Origin: Rhodothermales bacterium | Lineage (GTDB): Bacteria; Bacteroidota; Rhodothermia; Rhodothermales; Bin80 | Assembly: GCA_951812585.1 (NCBI GenBank) | Contig: OX638318.1 | Coordinates: 276,819-340,818, forward strand | Length of the DNA stretch: 64,000 bases | Reading direction: 5' to 3' | Shown: positions 45,101 to 52,658 of the stretch, one piece after another | Layout of the letters: every line of letters starts with the position of its first letter | How positions within the stretch are numbered: the stretch's first letter is position 1 | Notes under the pieces: generated by a model | The model's input: only the letters and a program-made list of their open reading frames with translations | Database searches by the model: none | What the model was told of the DNA's origin: nothing | Made by a program: the position numbers and the translations under genes

Positions 45101-46342
45101 GGTCTTCACCAATGCCGCCACGCCTGCCGTCAACGGCGACGAAAACGACGTCCCGCTGATAGATATATAGCCGTTGTCTGATCCGGTGGTCACGATGCCC
45201 TCGCCCGGAGCAAAAACGTTTACCAGCTTTCCGTAATTCGAGAAACCCGCCCGTCTGCGCGTGTCTTTCTCCGTTGCACCCACCGACAGCACGCGCGGAC
45301 TACGGGCCGGATAGAACCGGAACAGATCGTTGCTGCGCGCAGAATTACCGGCGGCGGTTACCACAAGGGCTCCCATGTCCGTAGCCAGATTCAGCGTTTG
45401 GTCCGGAAGCCTGATATAATCATCGTGTCCTGCCAGGCCTCCCCAGCTCGCATTGATGATATCCGCCCCATTGACCGCCGCATAGAGGATGCCCTCGTAG
45501 CCATAGCAGATATATAAATCACCCTGCTCGCACCCAGTATTGATGTGCATCAGATCCGCGTTCCAGGCCGCACCGGCTACTCCCACGCTGTTGTCGGTCA
45601 CCGCGCTGGCCGAACCTGCAACGGCCGTGCCATGTTGGGCATTCGAGGGCGTCTCCGGCAGCCCCGTCGGATCGTTGTCCGTGTCGTCGCCGTTGGCGAA
45701 GTTGACACCGTGCACATCGTCGATGAACCCGTTGCCGTCGTCATCGACACCGTTGTCGGCAATCTCACCCGGATTCGTCCAAACGTTGGCGCGAAGATCC
45801 TCATGCCGCCATTCGCCGCCACCGTCCACGATGGCTATGACGACCCGCGGTGCGCCGCCTTCGCTCTTGACCTCATCCCACGCCTCCGGCAAGCGCAATT
45901 GACGTAGCTCCGTCTGCTGACTGTACATGGGATCATTGGGGTGCACACGCTCCCAATACGCCTGCGTACGATTCACGAGCACCGGCTCGGCATACACCAC
46001 GCCTGGCGCCGTGGCCAGATTACTGGCCACCGCCTTCGGAGCCACATTCGCGTGATAGCGCACATAATACGTGCGGCGGAGCGCCATCAGGTTCTGCCTG
46101 GTCTTCGGCGTGGGCTCCACATGATCCAGAAACGGATACACGCGCGCAATCAGGTGGACGCCGTACTGCGACGCCCGCCGGTCAAAGTCGCGCAGCCCGG
46201 TCCTGCTGGTTCTGTTGGCCATGACCACCTCCGGCGCAAACTGTACCACGACCACATGAGACGCATACTCGGGATCGCCCTGCGCTGCAGCCAAGGGCAC
46301 AACCAGAACCACAGGCAGTAGCAACACGATCAGGATACGCAT
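42191..46342 (-). CDS. Giant secreted subtilase with 22 leucine-rich repeats and T9SS sorting domain
   Basis: 1383 residues from MRILIVLLLPVVLVVPLAAA; an AAGGGATGG site precedes this ATG, and longer starts would hide the signal peptide. Residues about 25-125 look like a propeptide. A peptidase S8 domain (about 165-455) has D173 (IAIVDGG), H237 (AQHGTAVAG), N333 (AAGN) and S399 (SGTSFSSP). It contains a calcium-loop-like insert (GVDDDGNGFIDD). A CARDB-like sandwich (about 460-580) follows. Next come 22 tandem 24-residue plant-type LRRs (about 627-1155; consensus LxxLxLxxNSLTGPIPSELGN), then a putative-Ig domain (GLSFDSATRTISGTPTE) and a T9SS type A sorting domain (VQGNYPNPFRAWTRIVF). It is likely a cell-surface protease with an LRR binding arm. 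Repeats are nearly identical at DNA level, so copy number may vary or be mis-assembled. Confidence 0.92.
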   Translation of the reverse strand: MRILIVLLLPVVLVVPLAAAQGDPEYASHVVVVQFAPEVVMANRTSRTGLRDFDRRASQYGVHLIARVYPFLDHVEPTPKTRQNLMALRRTYYVRYHANVAPKAVASNLATAPGVVYAEPVLVNRTQAYWERVHPNDPMYSQQTELRQLRLPEAWDEVKSEGGAPRVVIAIVDGGGEWRHEDLRANVWTNPGEIADNGVDDDGNGFIDDVHGVNFANGDDTDNDPTGLPETPSNAQHGTAVAGSASAVTDNSVGVAGAAWNADLMHINTGCEQGDLYICYGYEGILYAAVNGADIINASWGGLAGHDDYIRLPDQTLNLATDMGALVVTAAGNSARSNDLFRFYPARSPRVLSVGATEKDTRRRAGFSNYGKLVNVFAPGEGIVTTGSDNGYISISGTSFSSPLTAGVAALVKTRFPNMGPDALREHIRLTSDNMDAENPGLAGRLGRGFVNALAALGVPAVPAVRLKRWSWVDDDGDRQIASGDVVTVTATVVNHLADARQLRVGLVGAAPYSFIDLTAASVNIGSLAGGDSVEVGLEFTVASDAPANQRVRFFTHIREGAHEDEADQLSFRVNRSLEAVHQSLSALYVATGGDEWTRNDHWDITTVPSEEALALWFGVFLSQGWLYQLALPNNNLMGPLPPELGNLSELQWLDLRSNSLTGPIPSELGNLSELQTLYLSRNSLTGSIPPELGNLSELHSLFLGGNSLTGPIPSELGNLQQLQGLYLSNNSLTGPLPPDLGNLSALQVLYLPNNSLTGPLPAELGNLSALRGLGLSGNSLTGPLPAELGNLSALQALSLSRNSLTGPIPSEIGNLSALQDLWLYDNDITGPIPSELGNLSELVVLRLHGNSLTGPLPPELGNLSELEWLLLSNNSLTGPIPSEIGNLSELQSLWLHSNSLTGPIPSELGNLSALQTLYLSRNSLTGPLPPELGNLSALETLYLSGNLLTGPIPSELGNLQQLQGLNLSNNSLTGPLPTELGNLLELQRLLLYDNDITGPIPAELGNLSELQVLWLSDNSLTGPLPTELGNLSALQVLYLPNNSLTGPIPSELGNLSALQRLYLNNNSLTGPLPAEIGNLSALQTLYLFDNSLTGPIPPELGNLSELQALWLHNNSLTGPIPSELGNLSALQRLYLNNNSLTGALPRSLMQLDSLNTFYFGGQELCAPADNDFQAWLSSIPNTDGPTCAPLQLTGTIANQTFPRAQPMAPLVLPEASGGVSPINYTLAPTLPTGLSFDSATRTISGTPTEVTQAPLPYTYTATDMNGSADSLHFTIEVFSPVAAEHETLPESFAVQGNYPNPFRAWTRIVFDLPWPARVTVEVMDLTGRRVLAIAPVDLSAGWAHTIAISGLTLSSGLYLYRLMAVSPESHATYRMGRFVHIR
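42880..44450 (-). repeat. Tandem 72-bp repeats encoding LRRs
   Basis: About 22 in-frame units of 72 bases each encode the 24-residue LRRs of the subtilase. Words such as GTCAGCGAATTG and CCGAGAGATTGCCGAGTTC (plus-strand reading) recur every 72 bases with few changes. The regular three-base periodicity keeps two other frames open on the opposite strand over hundreds of bases; those are shadows, not genes. Recombination between units is likely. Confidence 0.9.
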
Positions 46343-46499
46343 GTCAAATCCATCCCTTAGAAGATGCAATTGCTTGTAGCATACTCCAATTGTAAAAAAA
46401 AGTCTCTTGCAAAAGCCCGGAATTGAAGGTTTTATCACTTGTGAGGCAGGCCACGGGCACCCTCCTAGCCCGGACGATATACCATCAGTTATAACCATC

Positions 46500-47200
46500 C
46501 TTTGCGCTGCAAAGGAGCAAAATGGTCATACGGAAGCGCTTCGTTTCTCGGATTTGGGGCGGTTGCACAAGTGGTCGGAACGTTCGATGGCGACCCTATG
46601 TCCCCGGACACAGGGTCACTGCTGCTACGAGAGGCCGACCAGACGTTCGACGTCATAGGCCGCTTGGCCGCCTGCTTCACGGGCCACCGTGATCCGGCAA
46701 GGTCGAGCTCACCTTGGAGGCGATGCTTAGGCAACGAATCTACGCGATAGGCCTGGGCTACGAAGACGTGAAGGGCCATCACCGCCTGCGGGACGATCCC
46801 GTGTTGGCCATGGGCTTGGGCTGCAAAGAGGTAACCGGTGTGCAGCGGGTCCGGACGCTCTAGCAGCCGCGGACCGCTGATTTGCAGTGCGCACTGCGGC
46901 GCAGGCAGTGTGATGTGGCCTTCCGCCTCCAAAACCCGCAGCGCCTTCACACAGCTGCCCTGCTGCGTGCAACGGAGCGCAGCTTACAAACGCCGCACAC
47001 ACGATCCGGCCGACCACGTTCGGGCTCTTGTCCCGATGCGCATCCGGCGTTGTCTGCGATCCTGGCCGCGCAAAAGGATGTGCTTGTCCTACCTTGATCG
47101 TCTTGCCCAGCCGGACCCGCCCCGACAGGGCGCTGTGGAGCTGACCCGGGGCACACGGCCCGGGATGCGGACCTCCCGGGCTGACTGATCCACATACGCA
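46500..47200 (-). pseudogene. Possible decayed transposase with DUF4338/DruA-like N-terminus
   Basis: On the minus strand a piece in one frame (VKALRVLEAEGHITLPAP, then PRLLERP) and upstream pieces in other frames (NVVGRIVCAA) together resemble the start of DUF4338/DruA-like proteins and of some IS4-type transposases. In these a VCxxLxW segment is followed by a gene-product turn and LxRLxxxGLIxLP. No intact frame, no catalytic motif and no terminal repeats were found. The rest of 46343-47340 holds nothing recognisable. The assignment is weak. Confidence 0.3.
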
Positions 47201-47340
47201 TACGTGTTCACTGGAGCCAGCCCATACGGGCACGACGCCAATGTCCGTATGGGCCGGCGCAATCTGCTTTGAGGGCGCTGACGCTGGGCTTTAGATTGGA
47301 TGGGCCCTTACCTTACAGCCTCGTAGCATGACCGTGGACC

Positions 47341-47706
47341 TTGCCCGACCGCATGGCAGCAAAGCATGCAGCCGCACTGGCAGGCGGCACCAACGGAGCA
47401 CCGGTATCGTTGGATTACATCATCGGCGTACCCGTGGCAGCGCGGGATGCGGAGGTGCCCACTATATTGGATCAGAACTACCCGAATCCGTTCAATCCGC
47501 CTGAGACCGTGCAGTACAGCCCGGCCCGATCCGGTCGAGCGGGTGGTCTACGACCTCTGCGGGCACGAATAGCTGTGCTGTTAGCGGGTATCCAGGCCGC
47601 CGGCGCTCACGAGGTCCGTAGCAGATGCCCGTGCAGCGCAGTACACCTGTGCCGGTCCCGCACGCTCCATGGCGGTGCTGCAAGGCGCATGGTGCGGGCC
47701 CGGTAG
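47341..47706 (+). pseudogene. Orphan, frameshifted T9SS sorting-domain remnant
   Basis: The frame contains PTILDQNYPNPFNPPETVQYS, the unmistakable start of a type A T9SS C-terminal domain. The continuation is spread over frames: VERVVYDLCGHE in a second frame, then LAGIQAAGAHEVR and RTLHGGAARRMV back in the first. These match in order the expected ...VYDLLGREV...G...AG.HEV...RL and C-terminal Met-Val end. There is no N-terminal secreted protein attached in frame. It is the tail of a lost T9SS cargo gene, not a functional small protein. Confidence 0.75.
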
Positions 47707-47942
47707 TAACGAAGACACGATTTGCCGCAATCAGCTGAGGCTGATGATGTATAGAATGCCCGACGGACTGGACCGCGGCCCTGCGGAGTACTTTCACGGG
47801 CGCAAGCGGATACCAAAGGAGGTACTTTGATTGGAGGAACTCCAGGCAGGTCAGCATGCAGCATGATTGCCGGTGTCACAGCATCAGAGGAGTCCCTGTC
47901 GGATAACGCTCTTTAATTGCACCCAACAAAGCGAGATAGCTT

Positions 47943-49058
47943 ATGCGTACACAGCTGAACCGCCGCCAGTGGATCCTTGCCAGTGCGGCTGCACCCTTGG
48001 CGCTTCGCCCGATCCTGGCCCAAGCCGCGCGCAGGGGCATACGCGCAGCGCCCATACGCCTGCACAGCAATGAGAACCCGTACGGCCCATCGCAATCCGC
48101 CCGGGACGCAATAGCCGCCGCGATGGGAGAATCCAACCTCTATCCCAGCGCCAAGTACCGGGAGCTTGAACAACTCATCGCAGCACGCGAAGGACTAACG
48201 CCTGACCATGTGGTGCTCGGCGCAGGATCGCATGAAGTGCTCCGCATGACCGCGATGGCCTACGGCCTCGCGGGCGGCGAAATCGTCACCGCCTATCCCA
48301 CTTTCGAAGGGATGGAGCGCTATGCGGCGAGGATTGGTGCCCATGTGCATCGCGTGCCTATCAACGATGGCCTGGTCATGGACCTTGCCAAGATGGATCA
48401 GCGCATGACACAGGCCGTGAAGCTGGCCTTTGTGTGCAACCCCAACAACCCTACCGGTACCATCACGCCCAACAGCGTGCTTCAGCCCTTTGTGGAAACC
48501 GCTTCCAAGCGCGCCGTGGTATTCGTTGATGAAGCCTACTACGAACTCGTCACGGATCCGTCGTACAAGACTATGGTGCCGCTGGTCGCAGAAGGCCGCA
48601 ACGTAATCGTCTCGCGAACCTTCTCCAAAGTCTATGGATTGGCGGGGCTGCGCGTGGGCTATGCGCTGGCACGTCCGGACATCGCATCTCGGCTCCGGGC
48701 TTACCGTACTGACAACGCCATCAACATCCTGGGGCTTCGGGCTGCGATAGCAGCGTATCAGGACCCCACGTTCGTTACATGGAGCCGCGACAGCATCGCT
48801 GAAGAGCGCGAGAAGGTGGTGACCAAACTGCAGGCGATGGAATATCGCAGCGTGCCGTCGCAGACCAACTTCATCTTCTTTAACCTCAAACGGCCGATTG
48901 GAGACTTTCAGCGGGCTATGGCGGCACAGGGAATACTGGTTGGACGCCCGTTTCCGCCCTATCTGGACTGGTGTCGCCTCAGCATCGGGAAGCCCAAAGA
49001 AATGGCAGCCTTCATGGATGCGTTCCGGCTAGTCATGAACGAGCCTACCGGCAACTAG
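47943..49058 (+). CDS. TAT-signal aminotransferase, histidinol-phosphate aminotransferase-like
   Basis: 371 residues. The N-terminus MRTQLNRRQWILASAAAPLA is a twin-arginine signal ending near AQA. The rest is a fold-type I PLP enzyme of the HisC group: LHSNENPYGPSQSAR, LGAGSHEVLRM, FVCNPNNPTGTI, VFVDEAYYEL, the Schiff-base Lys in SRTFSKVYGLAGLRVGY, and the C-terminal Arg region DWCRLSIG. Export of a folded, PLP-loaded aminotransferase by TAT is uncommon, although predicted in several bacteria. A role in histidine biosynthesis is therefore unlikely; the substrate is unknown. It is followed after 28 bases by the DUF4159 gene, probably as one operon. Confidence 0.85.
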   Translation: MRTQLNRRQWILASAAAPLALRPILAQAARRGIRAAPIRLHSNENPYGPSQSARDAIAAAMGESNLYPSAKYRELEQLIAAREGLTPDHVVLGAGSHEVLRMTAMAYGLAGGEIVTAYPTFEGMERYAARIGAHVHRVPINDGLVMDLAKMDQRMTQAVKLAFVCNPNNPTGTITPNSVLQPFVETASKRAVVFVDEAYYELVTDPSYKTMVPLVAEGRNVIVSRTFSKVYGLAGLRVGYALARPDIASRLRAYRTDNAINILGLRAAIAAYQDPTFVTWSRDSIAEEREKVVTKLQAMEYRSVPSQTNFIFFNLKRPIGDFQRAMAAQGILVGRPFPPYLDWCRLSIGKPKEMAAFMDAFRLVMNEPTGN

Positions 49059-49086
49059 TCCAGGCGCAGGCACGTACGCACGCACC

Positions 49087-49839
49087 ATGCTGTGGACGAA
49101 TACGCTAAGTAGCCTGATCCTCGCCGCGCTGGCGCTCGCGGCCCCGAGAGCCGAGCCCCCGACCCAGGACACAGGTTTCCGTTTTGTGCGCGTGCGCTAC
49201 CAGAGCCATCCGGGGCTGCGGTTTAATGCCTGGGCGACGGACTATCCGACTGCTGATCTGAACCTTCACGAGGCCATTGATCGGACGACCCTTCTGCAGC
49301 TTGATGGGCCGCCCATCGTGCTGGACCTGACCGACGACCGCATCTTCGACTACCCGGTTCTTTACCTGACGGAGCCGGGATACTGGCAAACGAACGACGA
49401 GGAAGTGGCCAACCTACGCAGGTACCTTGATCGGGGTGGATTCCTGATCATCGACGACTTTCACGACTACGGGCGGGGACAGGTGGGGCCGCAATGGAAC
49501 AACATGTACAACAACATCAAGCGCGTGTACCCCGACGAGGAGCCCGTAGAGATGGATGCCTCTCACCCCATCTGGTCCATCTACTACGACATTGATCCTG
49601 ACGCGGCGATATCAACAAAGAATGGCAGCGGCCGCTGGGGCTGGGGCATGCGGTTTGGGCCCCTGGACGATGTCTACTACGGGATCACGGACGAATCCGG
49701 GCGGCTGACCATCGTCATCTGCTACAACCAAGACATCGGCGATGGCTGGGAATGGCCCGGCGGACGCAACCTCGGCTCGGCCTCTACGGTGAGCTTTCAG
49801 ATGGCCATCAACTTCATCCTGTGGGCCCTTTCCCACTGA
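49087..49839 (+). CDS. DUF4159 family secreted protein
   Basis: 250 residues with a signal peptide (TLSSLILAALALAAPRA). DUF4159 motifs: FRFVRVRYQSHPG, DYPVLYLTEPGYW, LRRYLDRGGFLIIDDFHD, SHPIWSIYYDID, and the C-terminal INFILWAL. The family is linked to glutamine-amidotransferase-like folds and is common in Bacteroidota and Planctomycetes, with no established function. It ends 10 bases before the convergent DUF4399 gene. Confidence 0.85.
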   Translation: MLWTNTLSSLILAALALAAPRAEPPTQDTGFRFVRVRYQSHPGLRFNAWATDYPTADLNLHEAIDRTTLLQLDGPPIVLDLTDDRIFDYPVLYLTEPGYWQTNDEEVANLRRYLDRGGFLIIDDFHDYGRGQVGPQWNNMYNNIKRVYPDEEPVEMDASHPIWSIYYDIDPDAAISTKNGSGRWGWGMRFGPLDDVYYGITDESGRLTIVICYNQDIGDGWEWPGGRNLGSASTVSFQMAINFILWALSH

Positions 49840-49849
49840 GTACACGGCG

Positions 49850-50314
49850 CTACTCTACCGTTATGGTGATCAGCGCGGAAGCGATGGGCGGATCGTGCGG
49901 AATATGACGGTAATCACCCAGCAGCATTTGCAAAGTGTGCGTCCCGGGGATAAGCGTCAGGATGGCTTCCGTCTGCCCCTTGCCAAAGTGGATGTGGTTA
50001 GAGTCGGCAGGGATGGGCAGATCCATGCTGGGCAGTTCGGCGACATCCACAAGAAGGTGGTGATGTCCTGTTTCGGGGAAGTCCACGCCCGCCGGGGCTA
50101 CGCCCATGCCAGCCAGCCCGAAGACTACTTTAACTTCTCCCCCGCTGATGGTGGCGCCATCCTCAGGGGCGAGAATGTACGCAGCGGCACCCTCTGGTGC
50201 CGCCACCCGCACCATCTCCGCGGGTTCGTCGGGCTGCGCCTCGGAGGCAGGCGCTTCCGTCTGGCAAGCAGCCACAAAAAGCAGCACCGCTACGGCAATC
50301 GCACAATACTTCAT
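49850..50314 (-). CDS. DUF4399 lipoprotein
   Basis: 154 residues from MKYCAIAVAVLLFVAAC (lipobox VAAC); an upstream Met at 50410 in the same frame is less likely because it would add 32 non-signal residues. The mature part contains the DUF4399 pattern: EDGATISGGEVKVVFGLAGMGVAP, FPETGHHHLLVD, NHIHFGKGQTEA and PGTHTLQMLLGDYRHIPHDPP. The many His residues suggest metal or sulfate binding, but the family function is unknown. Confidence 0.88.
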   Translation of the reverse strand: MKYCAIAVAVLLFVAACQTEAPASEAQPDEPAEMVRVAAPEGAAAYILAPEDGATISGGEVKVVFGLAGMGVAPAGVDFPETGHHHLLVDVAELPSMDLPIPADSNHIHFGKGQTEAILTLIPGTHTLQMLLGDYRHIPHDPPIASALITITVE

Positions 50315-50466
50315 GACATCAGGAGTCTCGGCTTGGGCTGCCGGAAGATACGATACGCCAGGCAATGTGCGGTCTGCGGCGCATTGATGCCAGGGAGCAC
50401 ACTGGTACAAAGAAGCTGCTCTTGCGTTTATCGAGGTCCTGCCACAGGACTATTGCGCATGGCTGA

Positions 50467-50970
50467 ATGAGCTTCTTGTTCCATACCACAAGACCCGAGG
50501 AAACGCTGGCGCTAGGCGCGGTCATCGGCGCGCGTCTGACTGTGGGACAGGTGGTGGGGCTCGATGGACCGCTCGCGGCGGGCAAGACCTGGATTGCCAA
50601 AGGCATCGTGCAAGGCATCGGCCGCTGCGACCAGGCGCTGATCAAGAGCCCAGCCTATAACCTGATTCACGAGTACCCGCTGGAAACCGCGCCGTGGTTC
50701 ATTTGCCACATGGACTTCTATCGCCTGCCCACGCTGTCGCCAGCCGACGCCCTGCTCTTCAGCGAAGTCCTGGAACGAACCGATGCCATCTGCCTGGTGG
50801 AGTGGGCAAGCAAATTCCTGGGAGACCTCGTGCCCGACTACCTGTCGGTCACGCTTGCCAAGACCGGCACGGCCGGCGAGCGCACAATCCAGGTAAAGGC
50901 CCACGGTGCTTCCGAACAATACGTAGCCCTCGCCCGCCGTATTCACGCTGATGCCCACGCTCCTGCTTGA
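50467..50970 (+). CDS. tsaE: TsaE, tRNA t6A biosynthesis ATPase subunit
   Basis: 167 residues. The P-loop is GPLAAGKTW (residues about 34-42). The family signatures [12 protein letters not shown] and HMDFYRL follow, and the C-terminal LVEWASKFL with the conserved Glu-Trp. Together with TsaB and TsaD encoded directly downstream it makes N6-threonylcarbamoyladenosine at position 37 of ANN-decoding tRNAs; TsaE powers turnover of the TsaBD complex. Overlaps tsaB by 20 bases. Confidence 0.93.
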   Translation: MSFLFHTTRPEETLALGAVIGARLTVGQVVGLDGPLAAGKTWIAKGIVQGIGRCDQALIKSPAYNLIHEYPLETAPWFICHMDFYRLPTLSPADALLFSEVLERTDAICLVEWASKFLGDLVPDYLSVTLAKTGTAGERTIQVKAHGASEQYVALARRIHADAHAPA

Positions 50971-51619
50971 CACCTCGGGGCCGCTTTCCACGATTGCGGT
51001 CGCGGCCGGCAGTACCATCGTGAGCGAGTCCTCGTTGCACGGCCGGCCGGCAGCACAGGTGCATGCGCAAATTCGCGCCGCGCTGCAGGAAGCCGCCACA
51101 ACATTAGCGGATATTGATACAATCGCGGTCGTCGTCGGGCCCGGGTCCTGGACCGGCCTCAACATCGGCGTGACAGCAGCCAAGACCCTGGCGCTGGTGT
51201 TGCGCGTTCCGCTGGTGCCTGTTTCAACGCTGGACGCACTGGCGGCCACCCACATCTGGCAAAAGGGGCGCGTGTGCGCATTTCTCGGCGCGGGGCGTAG
51301 CCGGGTATACCGGGCCTGGTACAATACGACACCAGGCGGAACCGTGCTGCTGGATAGCGGCACCCCCGGGGTGCTCCCTGCTGCGGCTCTGGACGAAGAG
51401 GCCGCATCGGAGGGCAGCACGCCCCTGCTCGTAGCCTATGGCGAAACGCACATGCTTACGCCTTCAGCACGCGCAGCGCCGATAGTCACGCCCAGGCTGA
51501 CGCCGGATGCACTGGTGGCCGCGGCTGCCCGCGTGCCTGCCCTCACGGCGGAAGAGGGCCTCTTGCTTACGCCGGCATACATGCAGGCGTCCATGGCCGA
51601 ACGTGACGCAGCCAAGTAG
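50951..51619 (+). CDS. tsaB: TsaB, tRNA t6A biosynthesis scaffold subunit
   Basis: 222 residues, starting at [20 protein letters not shown], an ASKHA-fold beginning typical for TsaB (YeaZ). [23 protein letters not shown] is the diagnostic GPGSxTGLRIG loop, with Asn in place of the usual Arg. It pairs with TsaD in a heterodimer. It lies between tsaE (20-base overlap) and tsaD (4-base gap), forming a compact operon. Confidence 0.93.
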   Translation: MPTLLLDTSGPLSTIAVAAGSTIVSESSLHGRPAAQVHAQIRAALQEAATTLADIDTIAVVVGPGSWTGLNIGVTAAKTLALVLRVPLVPVSTLDALAATHIWQKGRVCAFLGAGRSRVYRAWYNTTPGGTVLLDSGTPGVLPAAALDEEAASEGSTPLLVAYGETHMLTPSARAAPIVTPRLTPDALVAAAARVPALTAEEGLLLTPAYMQASMAERDAAK

Positions 51620-51623
51620 CGCG

Positions 51624-52658
51624 ATGGTAATCCTGGGCATTGACACCACATGCGACGACACCAGCGCCGGCATTGTGGAAAACGGACATCAGATACGGTC
51701 GAACATCGTTTCGTCTCAGTATGCGGCGCATTCGGCGTTCGGAGGCGTGGTGCCCATGATAGCGGCTCGCGAGCACACGAAGCAAATCGGCCTGGTAATG
51801 CGCGCCGCGCTGCAGGAAGCCGGGATCGGCTTCCGCGACTTGGATGCTGTCGCAGTCTCAAATGACCAAGGGCTCCTGCTTTCGCTCGTTGTTGGCGTAG
51901 CAGCAGCCAAGTCCATCGCCCTGGCGTGCGACATTCCGCTCGTGGGTATTCACCACCTGGAAGGACACATCTATTCCGCGCTCATGACACATCCGGAAGC
52001 GCTTCAGTTTCCGTTCTTGTGCCTGACCGTCGCGGGCGGGCACACCCTCCTGCTGCGCGTAGAGCAGCATGGTGCCTACCGCCTCCTGGGACATACACGT
52101 GATGATGCTGCAGGCGAAGCGCTGGACAAGATCGCACGACGGTTAGGGTTGGGTTTTCCGGGAGGTGCGGCTATAGAGCGGCTGGCCCAACAAGGAAACG
52201 CCGCCGCCTATGCGTTTCCACGGCCCATGATCCATGAACGAAACCTCGACTTCAGCTTCAGCGGTCTGAAGACGGCCGTCGTCAACGTTCTGGACAAAGC
52301 GGACCATTACCGCCTGCAGGATGTGGCCGCGAGCCTGCAGCAGGCGGTCGTGGATGTACTCGTAGCCAAAACCCTACGCGCCGCAGAGTCTGAACAGCTG
52401 TCCCGCATCGCCCTTGGCGGAGGCGTGGCCATAAACAGTCTCCTGCGAAAACAGCTCAGTGCAGCTGCGGCAAAGAAAGGGATCCAGACCTTCCTGCCCG
52501 CGCGCGCGCTCTGCACGGACAACGGCGCTATGGTGGCAGGCGCCGCCTACTACCTGCTGCAACACCGCGGCGCGGACCCGCTCACGATACCAGCGCGCGC
52601 CAATGCGCCGCTGGGCCGCCTCCAAGTTCAATACCGCCACCCAGCCAAGTACCGCTAG
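51624..52658 (+). CDS. tsaD: TsaD, threonylcarbamoyl transferase subunit, with atypical motifs
   Basis: 344 residues from MVILGIDTTCDDTSAG; a longer upstream frame overlaps tsaB and is unlikely. Family motifs: SNIVSSQYAAHSAFGGVVP, AAREHTKQI, the metal-binding HHLEGH (H111, H115), TVAGGHT, DDAAGEALDKIAR, GLGFPGGAAIE, FSFSGLKTA, and GGGVAINSLLR plus TDNGAMVAGA at the end. Two sites differ from the usual enzyme: CDDTSA instead of CDETSA, and SNDQGLLLSLVVG where most have a T-x-GPGL-x-GSLLVG loop. The protein is otherwise full length and in an intact tsaE-tsaB-tsaD operon, so it probably works; the changes may mark a lineage-specific subfamily. Confidence 0.92.
   Translation: MVILGIDTTCDDTSAGIVENGHQIRSNIVSSQYAAHSAFGGVVPMIAAREHTKQIGLVMRAALQEAGIGFRDLDAVAVSNDQGLLLSLVVGVAAAKSIALACDIPLVGIHHLEGHIYSALMTHPEALQFPFLCLTVAGGHTLLLRVEQHGAYRLLGHTRDDAAGEALDKIARRLGLGFPGGAAIERLAQQGNAAAYAFPRPMIHERNLDFSFSGLKTAVVNVLDKADHYRLQDVAASLQQAVVDVLVAKTLRAAESEQLSRIALGGGVAINSLLRKQLSAAAAKKGIQTFLPARALCTDNGAMVAGAAYYLLQHRGADPLTIPARANAPLGRLQVQYRHPAKYR

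Noticed and set aside
47341-47706. Intact 121-residue gene
   Set aside because: Only the T9SS motif is recognisable and its continuation is split over two frames, so it is a remnant.
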